From positions 88,223-152,222 of the forward strand of contig NZ_FCOF02000016.1 in assembly GCF_001544755.2 (NCBI RefSeq): a stretch of DNA of 64,000 nt. Reading direction: 5' to 3'. The position numbers were made by a program, and so were the translations under genes. The notes under the pieces are model-generated. The model was not told where the DNA came from. It ran no database searches and worked only from the letters and a program-made list of their open reading frames with translations. Each line of letters opens with the position of its first letter. The first letter of the stretch is position 1. Below, piece after piece: positions 25,164-33,346 of the stretch. Origin of the DNA: Caballeronia catudaia. Its GTDB lineage: Bacteria; Pseudomonadota; Gammaproteobacteria; Burkholderiales; Burkholderiaceae.

Positions 25164-27125
25164 CTAGCTCATGAAGCGCGCCTGCAACTCCGCGAACGAC
25201 GCGACGCTGCCGAGAAGCGCGCTCGCCGCGACCGTCGGCGGGCTTGCGAGCCACACCTTGCCCGGACCGGAACGGCCCGGAAAATTTCGGTTGATCGCGC
25301 TGATCGTGACTTGCTGCGCTTCGGTCGATGAACCCGGCCCGCAGTTGGCGCACGCGCCGCACGATGGTTGGAGCAGAATCGCGCCCACGCGCTCGAACGC
25401 GTCGACATAACCTTGCGCGATGCAATAGTCGCGCACGTCCTGCGTGCCGAATTGCAGATACAGCTTCACGTGATCCGGCACGCGCAGGCCGCGTTCGGCG
25501 GCCCATGAAAGCACGTCGTGATAGTGATCGAAGTCTTCGCGCTTGCCCGCCGTGCACGAACCGCCGTATGCGATATCGACGCGCGGTCTTTCATCCAATG
25601 CGTGAAGCGCGATGCCGTTGCCCGGATCGCCTGGCGCGGCGAGCATCGGCGTGAGACGCGCGCAATCGATCTCGATCACGTCGGCATAACGCGCGCCTTC
25701 GTCGCTGCGCATCCACGGCTCCAGCTTGAAGTCGATGCCGCGACGCTCCTTCAGGAAGCGCACGGTTTCATCGTCGGGTGCGACGATGCCGGTGAAGCCG
25801 CCGAGCTCGGCGGTCATGTTGGTGAGCGTCGTGCGCTCGTCGGTGGACAGGCTCGCGACAGCCGTGCCCGCGAACTCGAAGACCTTGCCGACGCCCGCGC
25901 CCGCACGGATGCGCGCATCGGCGAGCAGATGCAGCACGATATCCTTCGCCGTCACGCCCGCGGGCATCGGCCCATGCAGTTCGATCAGCAAGGATTGCGG
26001 CACGGTCATGCGCACCGCGCCCGTGACGAACGCATTGGCCATGTCCGTCGTGCCGACGCCGAACGCCACGCAGCCGAGCGCGCCGCTATGCGGCGTATGC
26101 GAATCCGTTCCGACGACGACCTGCCCCGGCAACGCGTAACGCTCCGCCATCATCGCGTGCGAGATGCCTTCGGAGCCTTCGTCCAGCTCGCTGTTCGTCT
26201 CGCTCAGATAGCCGTGATTGCGCACGCCGTAGTCATGCGCGAACGCGCGATGCGCCGCCGACAGCTCGCGCACGTTGGGCAGCAGACCATGCCTGATATG
26301 CAGTTCGCTGCGATGCGAATACGAAAGATGATCCTCGAACGCGAGCATGCTATTCGGCTCGCGCAGCGCCAAAGGACGGCCGAACGTCGCGCGCAGCATG
26401 TGCGCGGCCATGCCCGTGTAGTACTCGTGGATGAAGCGCCAGTCCGCGCGCACGAAGATGCCGTTGCCCGGTTCGAGCGACGCGTTCGTCACGTCGGTCG
26501 TCAATGCGTGGCGCGCAAGAATCTTTTCGACGAGCGTGCGCGGCGCGTCATCGTTCGATGTCTCGCCGATGCTCACGCGCTGCATATGCAGCCTGCCGTA
26601 ACGCAACAGGCCGCCGCTTTTCAGAATGGCAGCGGCGAGCGGATCGCGGCCGGCGACGAGCTCTTCCACATCGATCGACTCGCCGCGCCGGATGCGTTCG
26701 ATCAAGCCGAAATCCGTCGATGTGAACAGCCCGAGATTGTCCGCGTTCTGCCGATAGATCCGCTCGAAGCTATGCGCGATGACGAGACGAATGCCCGCGT
26801 GATATTCCGCGAGCGGGCTATGTTCGCGCGATGAGCCTTTGCCATAGCGATTGCCCGCGACCGTCACCTGAAAGCCGCCCGCACGCACGGCATCCGTGCC
26901 GATGGGATTGCGCCCGCCCGCATGAAAGCCGACATACGGACACTGACCGAGACGCTCGTCGAAACGCGTGAGCACGCTGATCGGCGTGATCTCGTCGGTG
27001 GAAACATCGTCGCGCAATGCGCCCGCTTCATCGGGCGTCAGATCGGCGCCCGCAAGCTGGCGCTCGACTTTGGCGGGGTCCGCGCACAGAAACAGGATTC
27101 GCCCGCTCAACACCAGATTGGCCAT
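25164..27125 (-). CDS. Aconitase-family hydro-lyase with N-terminal swivel domain
   Basis: A 653-residue single-chain enzyme of the aconitase/isopropylmalate dehydratase superfamily. The swivel (small-subunit-like) domain comes first, with GGRNPIGTDAV and NRYGKGSSREHSPLAE. The large domain follows, with VVGTDSHTPHSGALGC carrying the first Fe-S ligand region and CGACANCGPG carrying the CxxC ligands. This order is as in AcnB, but the AcnB HEAT-like domain is absent. A strong AAGGAG site precedes ATG 27125. It should bind a [4Fe-4S] cluster and isomerise or hydrate a 2-alkylmalate or tricarboxylate; the exact substrate is not evident. It lies between a LysR gene and an MFS gene on the same strand. 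Confidence 0.9.
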   Translation of the reverse strand: MANLVLSGRILFLCADPAKVERQLAGADLTPDEAGALRDDVSTDEITPISVLTRFDERLGQCPYVGFHAGGRNPIGTDAVRAGGFQVTVAGNRYGKGSSREHSPLAEYHAGIRLVIAHSFERIYRQNADNLGLFTSTDFGLIERIRRGESIDVEELVAGRDPLAAAILKSGGLLRYGRLHMQRVSIGETSNDDAPRTLVEKILARHALTTDVTNASLEPGNGIFVRADWRFIHEYYTGMAAHMLRATFGRPLALREPNSMLAFEDHLSYSHRSELHIRHGLLPNVRELSAAHRAFAHDYGVRNHGYLSETNSELDEGSEGISHAMMAERYALPGQVVVGTDSHTPHSGALGCVAFGVGTTDMANAFVTGAVRMTVPQSLLIELHGPMPAGVTAKDIVLHLLADARIRAGAGVGKVFEFAGTAVASLSTDERTTLTNMTAELGGFTGIVAPDDETVRFLKERRGIDFKLEPWMRSDEGARYADVIEIDCARLTPMLAAPGDPGNGIALHALDERPRVDIAYGGSCTAGKREDFDHYHDVLSWAAERGLRVPDHVKLYLQFGTQDVRDYCIAQGYVDAFERVGAILLQPSCGACANCGPGSSTEAQQVTISAINRNFPGRSGPGKVWLASPPTVAASALLGSVASFAELQARFMS

Positions 27126-27218
27126 CGCAATTCTCCTTGGCAGCCAATCTAGACGCACACGCACGCGAGCAAAAGTGTTCGTTCGGCACATGGGTCATCG
27201 CAGGATGCGATGTCCGTA

Positions 27219-28112
27219 TTAACCCTTGCTGTCGATGAGCGTATCGATCAACGCCTGCACTGCCTTCAGCCGCGATGACTTGCGCGGCGCATGGACACGC
27301 AGGGTGCGGCCGCTGCCCCAGCTTTCGCGTAAAGGCAGCCGCACGAAGTTGCGAGAGCCCGCGAATGCGGAGGCCGCGCTCGTCGGCACGATGCCGATGC
27401 CGAGGCCCGCTTCGACCATCCGGCATTGCGCGTCGAAGCTATTGACGGTAACTGTCACGTTGAGCGGCAGGCGCGCGGCATCGGCATGTTCCTTCAACGT
27501 CTGATCGAGCGAACCGCCCGCCTGCAACGCGACGAGCGGAAAGCGCGTCACCTCGGCGAAGCTCAGGTTGTCCGCTTGGGCCAGCTCGTGACCGGGCGGC
27601 AGCACGACCATCAGCGGATCGTCGGCGAAGTGCCATGAATCGAGGCCCGCGGGCGTCTTGCCGCTCGCCGAGATGCCGACGTCCGCGCGATCGTCGAGAC
27701 ATGCGCGAATGACTTCGTCGCTGATCTGCTCGGTCAACGCGATACCGGCGAGCGGATAGCGCGCCTTGAACGTCGTCAGCCGCTCGGGCAGAAAGCCCAC
27801 GATCGCGGAGGCATTCGCATGCAGGCGCACGATGCCCGCGATCTGTCCGCTCATCGATTGCACTTCGCGCGCCATGTCTTCGAGCCGTCCGTGGATGGCG
27901 CGCGCGCTCGCATAAGCGTGCCGGCCCGCTTCGGTAGGCTGCACGCCCGACGGCGAGCGGATCAGAAGCGCGACGCCGATGGCCGCTTCGAGGTCCGCGA
28001 TACGCCTGCTCAACGCCGAAGGCGCGATATGACTGCGGCTCGCGGCGCGTGCGATCGATCCTTCCTCGATGACCGAGATGAAGAGTTCGAGACTGTAGGG
28101 ATCGATGCGCAT
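27219..28112 (-). CDS. LysR-family regulator, probably of the aconitase/MFS operon
   Basis: A 297-residue LysR regulator beginning MRIDPYSLELFISVIEEGSI with the helix-turn-helix in the first 60 residues and a substrate-binding domain after it. It lies 93 nt upstream of the aconitase-family gene in the same direction and 11 nt downstream of ampC. It is thus placed to be co-transcribed with the aconitase/MFS genes. It does not sit divergently from ampC and does not look like AmpR (its N-terminus lacks the PHLPLNALR signature), so control of ampC is unlikely. ATG 28112 is chosen because it begins the conserved fold. Confidence 0.9.
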   Translation of the reverse strand: MRIDPYSLELFISVIEEGSIARAASRSHIAPSALSRRIADLEAAIGVALLIRSPSGVQPTEAGRHAYASARAIHGRLEDMAREVQSMSGQIAGIVRLHANASAIVGFLPERLTTFKARYPLAGIALTEQISDEVIRACLDDRADVGISASGKTPAGLDSWHFADDPLMVVLPPGHELAQADNLSFAEVTRFPLVALQAGGSLDQTLKEHADAARLPLNVTVTVNSFDAQCRMVEAGLGIGIVPTSAASAFAGSRNFVRLPLRESWGSGRTLRVHAPRKSSRLKAVQALIDTLIDSKG

Positions 28113-28123
28113 CGCGTTTGTTT

Positions 28124-29287
28124 TTATCGGCTGCCGGTTAGCGACGTGATGATCGCATACGCGGCCTTCACGCGCTCTTCGTTGGGGATGTTGCGGTTCG
28201 CCAGCATGACGATGCCCACGCGCTCTTTCGGCACGAACGCGACATACGCGCCGAAGCCATTGGTCGAGCCGGTCTTGTTGATCCACACATCGTCGCGCGG
28301 CGGTTGCGGCGGATCGATGCGCGTGACGGGCGTCGCGTTCAGGATCATCGACGCCGCGTTACCGTCGAGCAGCGCTTGCAGCGCAACCGGATACGGATAC
28401 TGTTCCCAGATGAGATCCTGCGTCATCGGGCCGGCCTGGAAATAGCCAATATGTGTCGCATCGACGGCGCGCTGGAACACCGGATCGATGCGCACCATGT
28501 TCATGTTGATCTGCATGAAGCGCGTCATGTCCGCTGCCGTCGTTCTCACGCCGTAAGCCTCGGAAGACAGTACGCCGCCCTTCATGCGAATGGGCGCGTC
28601 GTTCTTCGCATAGCCTTGCGCATAGTCGCTCTGCCTCGATGCGGGCACGTTCATATAACTGTGCGTGAGCCCGAGCGCCGGGAAGAGGCGCATTTGCATC
28701 AGCGCATCGAAGTCCTGACGCATGCTCTTCGCGGTGATCAGCCCGAGCGTGCCGATGCCCGGATTCGCGTACGTGCGGATCGTGCCGGGCGGCTGCGCCG
28801 GACGCCATGCCCTGAAGTACTGCATCAGTTGAGCGTTGTCGTGGATCTCGTCGGGCACCTGGAGCGGCAGGCCGCCCGGCGTGTGCGTGCCGAGATTCAG
28901 CAACGTCACCTTGCCGAACTCGCTTGCGCCGAGCGTCGGCAGATACGTGCTTACGGGATCGTTCAACGAGAGATCGCCATTGATCTGCGCATACGAGGCG
29001 AGCGTCGCGGTGAACGTCTTGCTGATCGAGCCGAGCTCGAAGAGGGTATCGCGCGTGACGGGCTGCTTCGTCGCCTTCGACGCCAGGCCGTAATCGAACA
29101 CATAAGGCTTGCCGTCCACGACGACGCCCACCGCCATGCCCGCGATGCCGTGCAGCGCCATCAACGGCTTGATGGTTTCATCGACCGTGGTCTTGATGCT
29201 CGCCGCATCGCGCGCCCATGCAGCGCCGGACATCGCGGCAAAAGAAAAAATGGCTGTCGCCAAAAAACTCAGCGCACGAAACTTCAT
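28124..29287 (-). CDS. ampC: Class C beta-lactamase (AmpC)
   Basis: A 387-residue precursor with a ~25-residue signal peptide ending in AWA. All class C motifs are intact: Ser87-Ile-Ser-Lys90 with the catalytic serine, Tyr173-Ala-Asn175, and Lys338-Thr-Gly340 in the typical WINKTGSTNGFGAYVAFVP segment. The C-terminus has the ERVGIVMLANRNIPNEERVKAAY block of true AmpC enzymes. It hydrolyses cephalosporins and penicillins in the periplasm. GAAGGATC precedes ATG 29287. Upstream, in the place of a divergent ampR, only a remnant remains (29403-29518). Regulation is therefore probably constitutive or AmpR-independent. Confidence 0.95.
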   Translation of the reverse strand: MKFRALSFLATAIFSFAAMSGAAWARDAASIKTTVDETIKPLMALHGIAGMAVGVVVDGKPYVFDYGLASKATKQPVTRDTLFELGSISKTFTATLASYAQINGDLSLNDPVSTYLPTLGASEFGKVTLLNLGTHTPGGLPLQVPDEIHDNAQLMQYFRAWRPAQPPGTIRTYANPGIGTLGLITAKSMRQDFDALMQMRLFPALGLTHSYMNVPASRQSDYAQGYAKNDAPIRMKGGVLSSEAYGVRTTAADMTRFMQINMNMVRIDPVFQRAVDATHIGYFQAGPMTQDLIWEQYPYPVALQALLDGNAASMILNATPVTRIDPPQPPRDDVWINKTGSTNGFGAYVAFVPKERVGIVMLANRNIPNEERVKAAYAIITSLTGSR

Positions 29288-29402
29288 CGTCTTGATCCTT
29301 CGTTCTGGTTTGCATGATTGGAACGAAGCGAAATATCCGCTCTTTTGGCGACTTCGACAATCGAGGATAATTTGCCGCAGGCAATAGAGAATCTTATGAG
29401 CC

Positions 29403-29518
29403 ATGCGCCCTCATCTTCCCCTGAATGCGTTGCGCGTGGCTCAAGTCGCGGCGCCTTTCGCCGGGGCATGCGGTTGTTTCGCGACTGGATCGTCGCGGAG
29501 GGTGCGCAAGACGCTTAA
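29403..29518 (+). pseudogene. ampR: Remnant of divergent ampR with large internal deletion
   Basis: Starting at ATG 29403 the sequence reads MRPHLPLNALR, which matches the N-terminus of AmpR regulators (PHLPLNALR). After about a dozen codons the match stops. In another frame the sequence ends with FRRGMRLFRDWIVAEGAQ before TAA 29518, which resembles a LysR/AmpR C-terminus of the type FRDWLLxEA. About 116 bp therefore remain of a gene normally ~900 bp, with the middle deleted and the frame lost. Its position, 115 bp from and divergent to ampC, is exactly where ampR normally lies. This reading is by motif recognition, not alignment. Confidence 0.65.
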
Positions 29519-30276
29519 TCCCGCGCGCGACGCCTGCCCGCAGCGAGATCATCGGCGAGCGGCACGGAGGCGAACAACAGAAGCATTGCGGCAAGCGGCA
29601 CGGTCGTCGCGAAACCGAGATGCGCGAAACCGATCGCGCCCGCGAAGCCGCCGAGCATGAACATCGCGAACAAGGAACTCAGGAGCCCGAGCCGCGCGTG
29701 ATTCGCGCGCACATAACCGGCGTCGCTCCGCGCGATGCCGCGGTTCCAGTAAAGACTCTTGCCGATCTCGATGCCGATATCCGTAACGAGCCCCGTCACG
29801 TGCGTCGTCCTGATCTCGGCCTTCGATATTTTCGTGATCATCGCGTTTTGCAAGCCCATTACGAAGCACAAAAGCGCAACGGTCAGCGGCACGTCCCACA
29901 CGCGATGGGTTTCGAGATTCGCGCCGAGCACGCCGAACACGAGCAGCAGCCCGGCTTCGAGCAACAGCGGCGTGGCGAACACGCTATGCGCGCGCCGCTG
30001 CCGTCCCCAGTTGATGAGCACCGCCGATGTCGCAGCGCCGCCGAGAAATGCGCCGACCGCGCCGATCGCGGAGAAGACGAACGCCACCTGGCCGAGCACG
30101 AGGTTATCGGCGATCGAGGACACGAGCCCCGACATATGCGACGTGTACTGCCCCACCGCGAGAAAGCCGCCGGCATTCGCCGCGCCCGCGACGAAGGCGA
30201 GCGCGCAGCCGAGGCGCCGGTTCGAAGTATCGGTACGGCTGGGCGAGGTCAGGCCTCGGAGATAGCTGATCGGCAT
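29515..30276 (-). CDS. DUF1275 (YoaK-type) inner membrane protein
   Basis: About 253 residues with six predicted hydrophobic segments. Features are LAFVAGAANAGGFLAVGQYTSHMSG near the first helix, a MGLQNAMITKISKAEIRTTHVTG block in the middle, and TDIGIEIGK after it. These are hallmarks of the DUF1275 family, whose function is not established. ATG 30276 is chosen; an upstream start at 30315 would add 13 residues. The stop overlaps the end of the ampR remnant on the other strand. It stands alone and is divergent from the MarR-led efflux operon across about 210 nt. Confidence 0.88.
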   Translation of the reverse strand: MPISYLRGLTSPSRTDTSNRRLGCALAFVAGAANAGGFLAVGQYTSHMSGLVSSIADNLVLGQVAFVFSAIGAVGAFLGGAATSAVLINWGRQRRAHSVFATPLLLEAGLLLVFGVLGANLETHRVWDVPLTVALLCFVMGLQNAMITKISKAEIRTTHVTGLVTDIGIEIGKSLYWNRGIARSDAGYVRANHARLGLLSSLFAMFMLGGFAGAIGFAHLGFATTVPLAAMLLLFASVPLADDLAAGRRRARD

Positions 30277-30440
30277 GGCGGCGCGCGCGGGAAGGTCGAG
30301 CCGAAAAGATAGCACGACAATTTGCCGTTTCCGCGCGTTGCAAATGCAGCATCAGGCGCGTTACGGGCCGCTGTTGCGCCCGCATCAGCAAAAGTCAGCC
30401 CCACCTTTCAACAGGATGAAACTGAAAGAAAAGTTTCTCT

Positions 30441-30477
30441 TCGATAGCATGCTAACGAATAACCATCTCGCTATAAT
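30441..30477 (+). promoter_or_regulatory. Promoter and palindromic operator of the MarR efflux operon
   Basis: A perfect -10 box, TATAAT, lies at 30472-30477, only 8 nt before the ATG of the MarR gene. About 17 nt upstream, in the -35 region, is the perfect palindrome TAGCATGCTA (30445-30454). It extends to an 18-nt near-palindrome, 30441-30458, with one mismatched pair. The spacing would place the transcription start at or next to the ATG, giving a leaderless mRNA. A MarR dimer bound to the palindrome would block the -35 region. Confidence 0.6.
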
Positions 30478-30485
30478 TCCGCCGC

Positions 30486-30995
30486 ATGACCCAACTCGAT
30501 ATCCTGCGCCGCTCCGTGAGCAGCTCGCTCGTGCTGGCCGCGCGCCGCTGGCGCCGCACGAGTCACGGCGTGCTCGCGTCCTACGGCGTGTCGGAAGCGT
30601 GCGCGGTGCCGCTGCTCACGGCGAACCGGCTCGGCGAGGCCGTGCGGCAGGTGACGCTCGCGGAGCATGTCGGCATCGAAGGGCCGTCGCTCGTGCGGCT
30701 GCTCGATCAGTTGTGCGGGGCCGGTCTCGTGCGCCGCGACGAAGATCCCGAGGACAAGCGCGCGAAGACCATCACGCTCACCGATGAAGGCCGCGCCGTC
30801 ACCGCGCGCATGGAAGAGCGTCTCGTCACGCTGCGCGCGCGGCTTTTGAAGGGCGTGAGCCGCGAAGACCTGGAAACGACGCTGCGCGTGCTCAATGCGT
30901 TCAGCGCGTCGCCGGACGCGAAACTGCTCGCCGCGCTCGAAGCAGTCGGCGAAGCGCCGAAGCCGGTCCGGTCCGCCGGAAAGCGCGGAGCGTAG
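30486..30995 (+). CDS. MarR-family transcriptional regulator of the efflux operon
   Basis: A 169-residue winged-helix protein. The central part shows the MarR recognition unit (VTLAEHVGIEGPSLVRLLDQL) and the wing with VRRDEDPEDKRAKTITLTDEGR, the DxRxxxLxLTxxG-type signature. Regulators of this type repress adjacent efflux genes and release DNA on binding phenolic acids or similar compounds. The stop TAG lies 4 nt before the FUSC gene, so they form one transcript. The start ATG lies 8 nt after a TATAAT box, and an operator-like palindrome overlaps the -35 region. The C-terminal ~15 residues are basic and of low complexity. Confidence 0.92.
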   Translation: MTQLDILRRSVSSSLVLAARRWRRTSHGVLASYGVSEACAVPLLTANRLGEAVRQVTLAEHVGIEGPSLVRLLDQLCGAGLVRRDEDPEDKRAKTITLTDEGRAVTARMEERLVTLRARLLKGVSREDLETTLRVLNAFSASPDAKLLAALEAVGEAPKPVRSAGKRGA

Positions 30996-30999
30996 CGCC

Positions 31000-33102
31000 A
31001 TGCAATTCCCTTCCGCGCGCGAGTGGCTCTTTTCCGCCAAGACCTTCGCTGCCGCGATGATCGCGCTCTATATCGGCCTCGCGCTCGAATTGCCGCGTCC
31101 GTACTGGGCCATGGCGACCGTCTATATCGTGTCGAATCCGTTCGTCGGCGCAACGCGCTCAAAGGCGCTTTATCGCGCGCTCGGCACGATGATCGGCGCG
31201 GCAGGCGCAGTGCTCATCGTGCCGCCGTTCGTCGAATCGCCGATTCTCTTCAGCGTGATCGTCGCGCTGTGGACAGGCACCCTGCTCTTTCTCTCGATGT
31301 TCGACCGCAGCGCGCGCAGCTATGTCTTTCTGCTCGCGGGCTACACGCTGCCGTTGATCGCGCTGCCGTCCGTCACCAATCCGGCAACGGTATTCGATCT
31401 CGCGATCACCCGCACGCAAGAGATTCTGCTCGGCATCGTGGTGGCGAGCGTCGTCGGCAGCGCGGTGTTTCCGAGCCGTCTCGCGCCGACGCTCATCGTA
31501 CGAACGGACGCATGGTTTCGCGATGCCGCCTTCTACGCCTGTGAAACGCTTTCGGGCCACATTGCCGGCGCGTCGATTTCGGCGGCGCGGCAGCGGCTCG
31601 CGGCGACGGTCAACGGCCTCGAACTCTTGCTGAGTCAACTGACCTACGATCACACGCGACCCGACATCATCCGCCGCGCGCGGGCATTGCAGGGGCGCAT
31701 GCAGATCTTTCTGCCGCTGATCTCATCGATGGCCGATCCGTTGATCGAGCTCATCGCCGAGCACGGCAAGCATCCGGAAGGACTCGAAACGCTGCTCAAG
31801 GATGTCGCCGCGTGGGTCGGCTTGCCCATGCCGAGTCCGGAAACGGATGTCGGCAACGAGCCAGAGCCCGATGCACTGCGCAAACGCATCCACGCGATGC
31901 GTCCTTCCGTCGAAGCGCTCGCGAGCGCCGACGGCGCGCTGCTTTCGAATGCGCTGTGGCGTCTCGGCCAGGTCATCGACGTCTGGCAGGACATCCGGGC
32001 CTTGCGCGCGGCCATTCTCAACGAAACGAGCGAGTGGCGTCCGCATTTCAGGCACTGGCGTCTCGGCGGCACCGCGCGCTTCTTCGATCGCGGCATGATG
32101 CTGTTTTCGACGGGCGTTGCAGTCACCGCGATCATCGTCGCGTGCGCGCTGTGGATTCAATCGGGCTGGAACGACGGCGCCGGCGCCGTGAGCCTCGCCG
32201 CCATCTCGTGCTGTTTCTTCGCCGCGCTCGACGAGCCCGCGCCGCAGGTCTTCAAGTTCTTCGTCGCGACGTGCATGAGCGTCGTGATCGCCGGGCTGTA
32301 CGTGTTCGTCGTGCTGCCGAACGTGCATGATTTCCCGATGCTCGTGCTGATTTTCGCCGGGCCGTTTCTCATCATCGGCACGCTGACGACAAACCCGCGC
32401 TTCAGTCTGGTCACGATGCTCGTCGCGGTCAACACGGCGACGTTCATCAGCATTCAGAGCGCCTACGAAGCCGACTTCTTCGTGTTCGTCAACAGCAATC
32501 TCGCGGGCGTCGCGGGCCTGCTCTTCGCTTTTCTCTGGACACGCGCAACGCGGCCGTTCGGCGCGGAGCTGGCCGCCGAAAGACTCACGCGTTCGGCGTG
32601 GGCGGATATCGTGCTGAGCGCATCGTCGGCGGAAGTGATCGACGATCAGCGCAATCTCTACGCGCGCATGCTCGATCGTCTGATGCAGCTCCTGCCGCGC
32701 CATGCGGCAACGGACTCGCATCGTCATCCGTCGATCGAAAGCTTTCGCGATTTCCGCGTCGCGTTGAATGCGCTCGATCTGCGCCGCACGCGCCGCAAGC
32801 TGCCGGCTGAATTGCAGAGCTCCGTCGACGAGGTGCTCGACGCATTGCGCCGTTACTTCGAGCTCTGCATCGCGCGGCGCGCGCGTCAGCCGGTGCCGTC
32901 CGCGCTTATCCGCAGCATCGATGCATCGAGCGCGCGAGTCGCTGCGCGCGCGATGGCCCAGTCGCAGGATGTCGTCGCGGAGAAATGGCTGCGCGACACG
33001 CTGCATGCGCTCACCGGCATGCGCCTGTCGCTGCATCCGCCCGCGACGCAAACGCACGCCGAACCTGCCAGCGGCACGCCGCCGCGCGAGGAGCCGGCAT
33101 GA
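31000..33102 (+). CDS. FUSC-family inner membrane efflux protein (AaeB-like)
   Basis: About 700 residues. Two sets of hydrophobic helices (residues ~10-170 and ~360-520) alternate with soluble helical domains, the usual FUSC/aromatic-acid exporter layout. It begins SAREWLFSAKTFAAAMIALYIGLALELPRPYWA, a strong family signature. It forms the inner membrane pump of a tripartite system with the DUF1656 protein, the HlyD-type adaptor and the outer membrane lipoprotein that follow. The known relatives export hydroxybenzoic and other aromatic acids or confer fusaric acid tolerance. GGAG precedes ATG 31000, overlapping the end of marR. Confidence 0.93.
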   Translation: MQFPSAREWLFSAKTFAAAMIALYIGLALELPRPYWAMATVYIVSNPFVGATRSKALYRALGTMIGAAGAVLIVPPFVESPILFSVIVALWTGTLLFLSMFDRSARSYVFLLAGYTLPLIALPSVTNPATVFDLAITRTQEILLGIVVASVVGSAVFPSRLAPTLIVRTDAWFRDAAFYACETLSGHIAGASISAARQRLAATVNGLELLLSQLTYDHTRPDIIRRARALQGRMQIFLPLISSMADPLIELIAEHGKHPEGLETLLKDVAAWVGLPMPSPETDVGNEPEPDALRKRIHAMRPSVEALASADGALLSNALWRLGQVIDVWQDIRALRAAILNETSEWRPHFRHWRLGGTARFFDRGMMLFSTGVAVTAIIVACALWIQSGWNDGAGAVSLAAISCCFFAALDEPAPQVFKFFVATCMSVVIAGLYVFVVLPNVHDFPMLVLIFAGPFLIIGTLTTNPRFSLVTMLVAVNTATFISIQSAYEADFFVFVNSNLAGVAGLLFAFLWTRATRPFGAELAAERLTRSAWADIVLSASSAEVIDDQRNLYARMLDRLMQLLPRHAATDSHRHPSIESFRDFRVALNALDLRRTRRKLPAELQSSVDEVLDALRRYFELCIARRARQPVPSALIRSIDASSARVAARAMAQSQDVVAEKWLRDTLHALTGMRLSLHPPATQTHAEPASGTPPREEPA

Positions 33103-33136
33103 TCCGCGTCATTCATCTTCCATCGGAACGCCTGAC

Positions 33137-33346
33137 ATGATCGGCGAAATCGACGTTCTCGGCGTGTTCGTTCCCGCCGTGCTGATGCTGATGTTCATCG
33201 CGTATCTCGTGAATTTCGTGATCCGCAACGTGCTCGCGCGCCTCGGCTTCTATCGCTTCGTGTGGCATCGCTCCATTTTCGATCTCGGCATCTATGTGCT
33301 GGTGCTGGGAGTTGTCGTCATCGTTTCGCAGCGGCTCATCTCGTGA
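33137..33346 (+). CDS. DUF1656 small membrane protein (AaeX-like)
   Basis: A 69-residue protein with two hydrophobic segments (IDVLGVFVPAVLMLMFIAYLV and a C-terminal FDLGIYVLVLGVVVIV) separated by a basic loop. DUF1656/AaeX proteins are small membrane partners found between FUSC and HlyD genes in aromatic-acid efflux operons. Their exact role is not settled. The stop overlaps the GTG start of the adaptor gene (GTGA), showing translational coupling. The 34-nt gap after FUSC has no structure. Confidence 0.93.
   Translation: MIGEIDVLGVFVPAVLMLMFIAYLVNFVIRNVLARLGFYRFVWHRSIFDLGIYVLVLGVVVIVSQRLIS

Noticed and set aside
27219..28112. LysR next to ampC taken as AmpR
   Set aside because: It is downstream and in the same direction, lacks the PHLPLNALR start, and is closer in context to the aconitase/MFS genes. 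The true ampR position is occupied by the remnant at 29403-29518.
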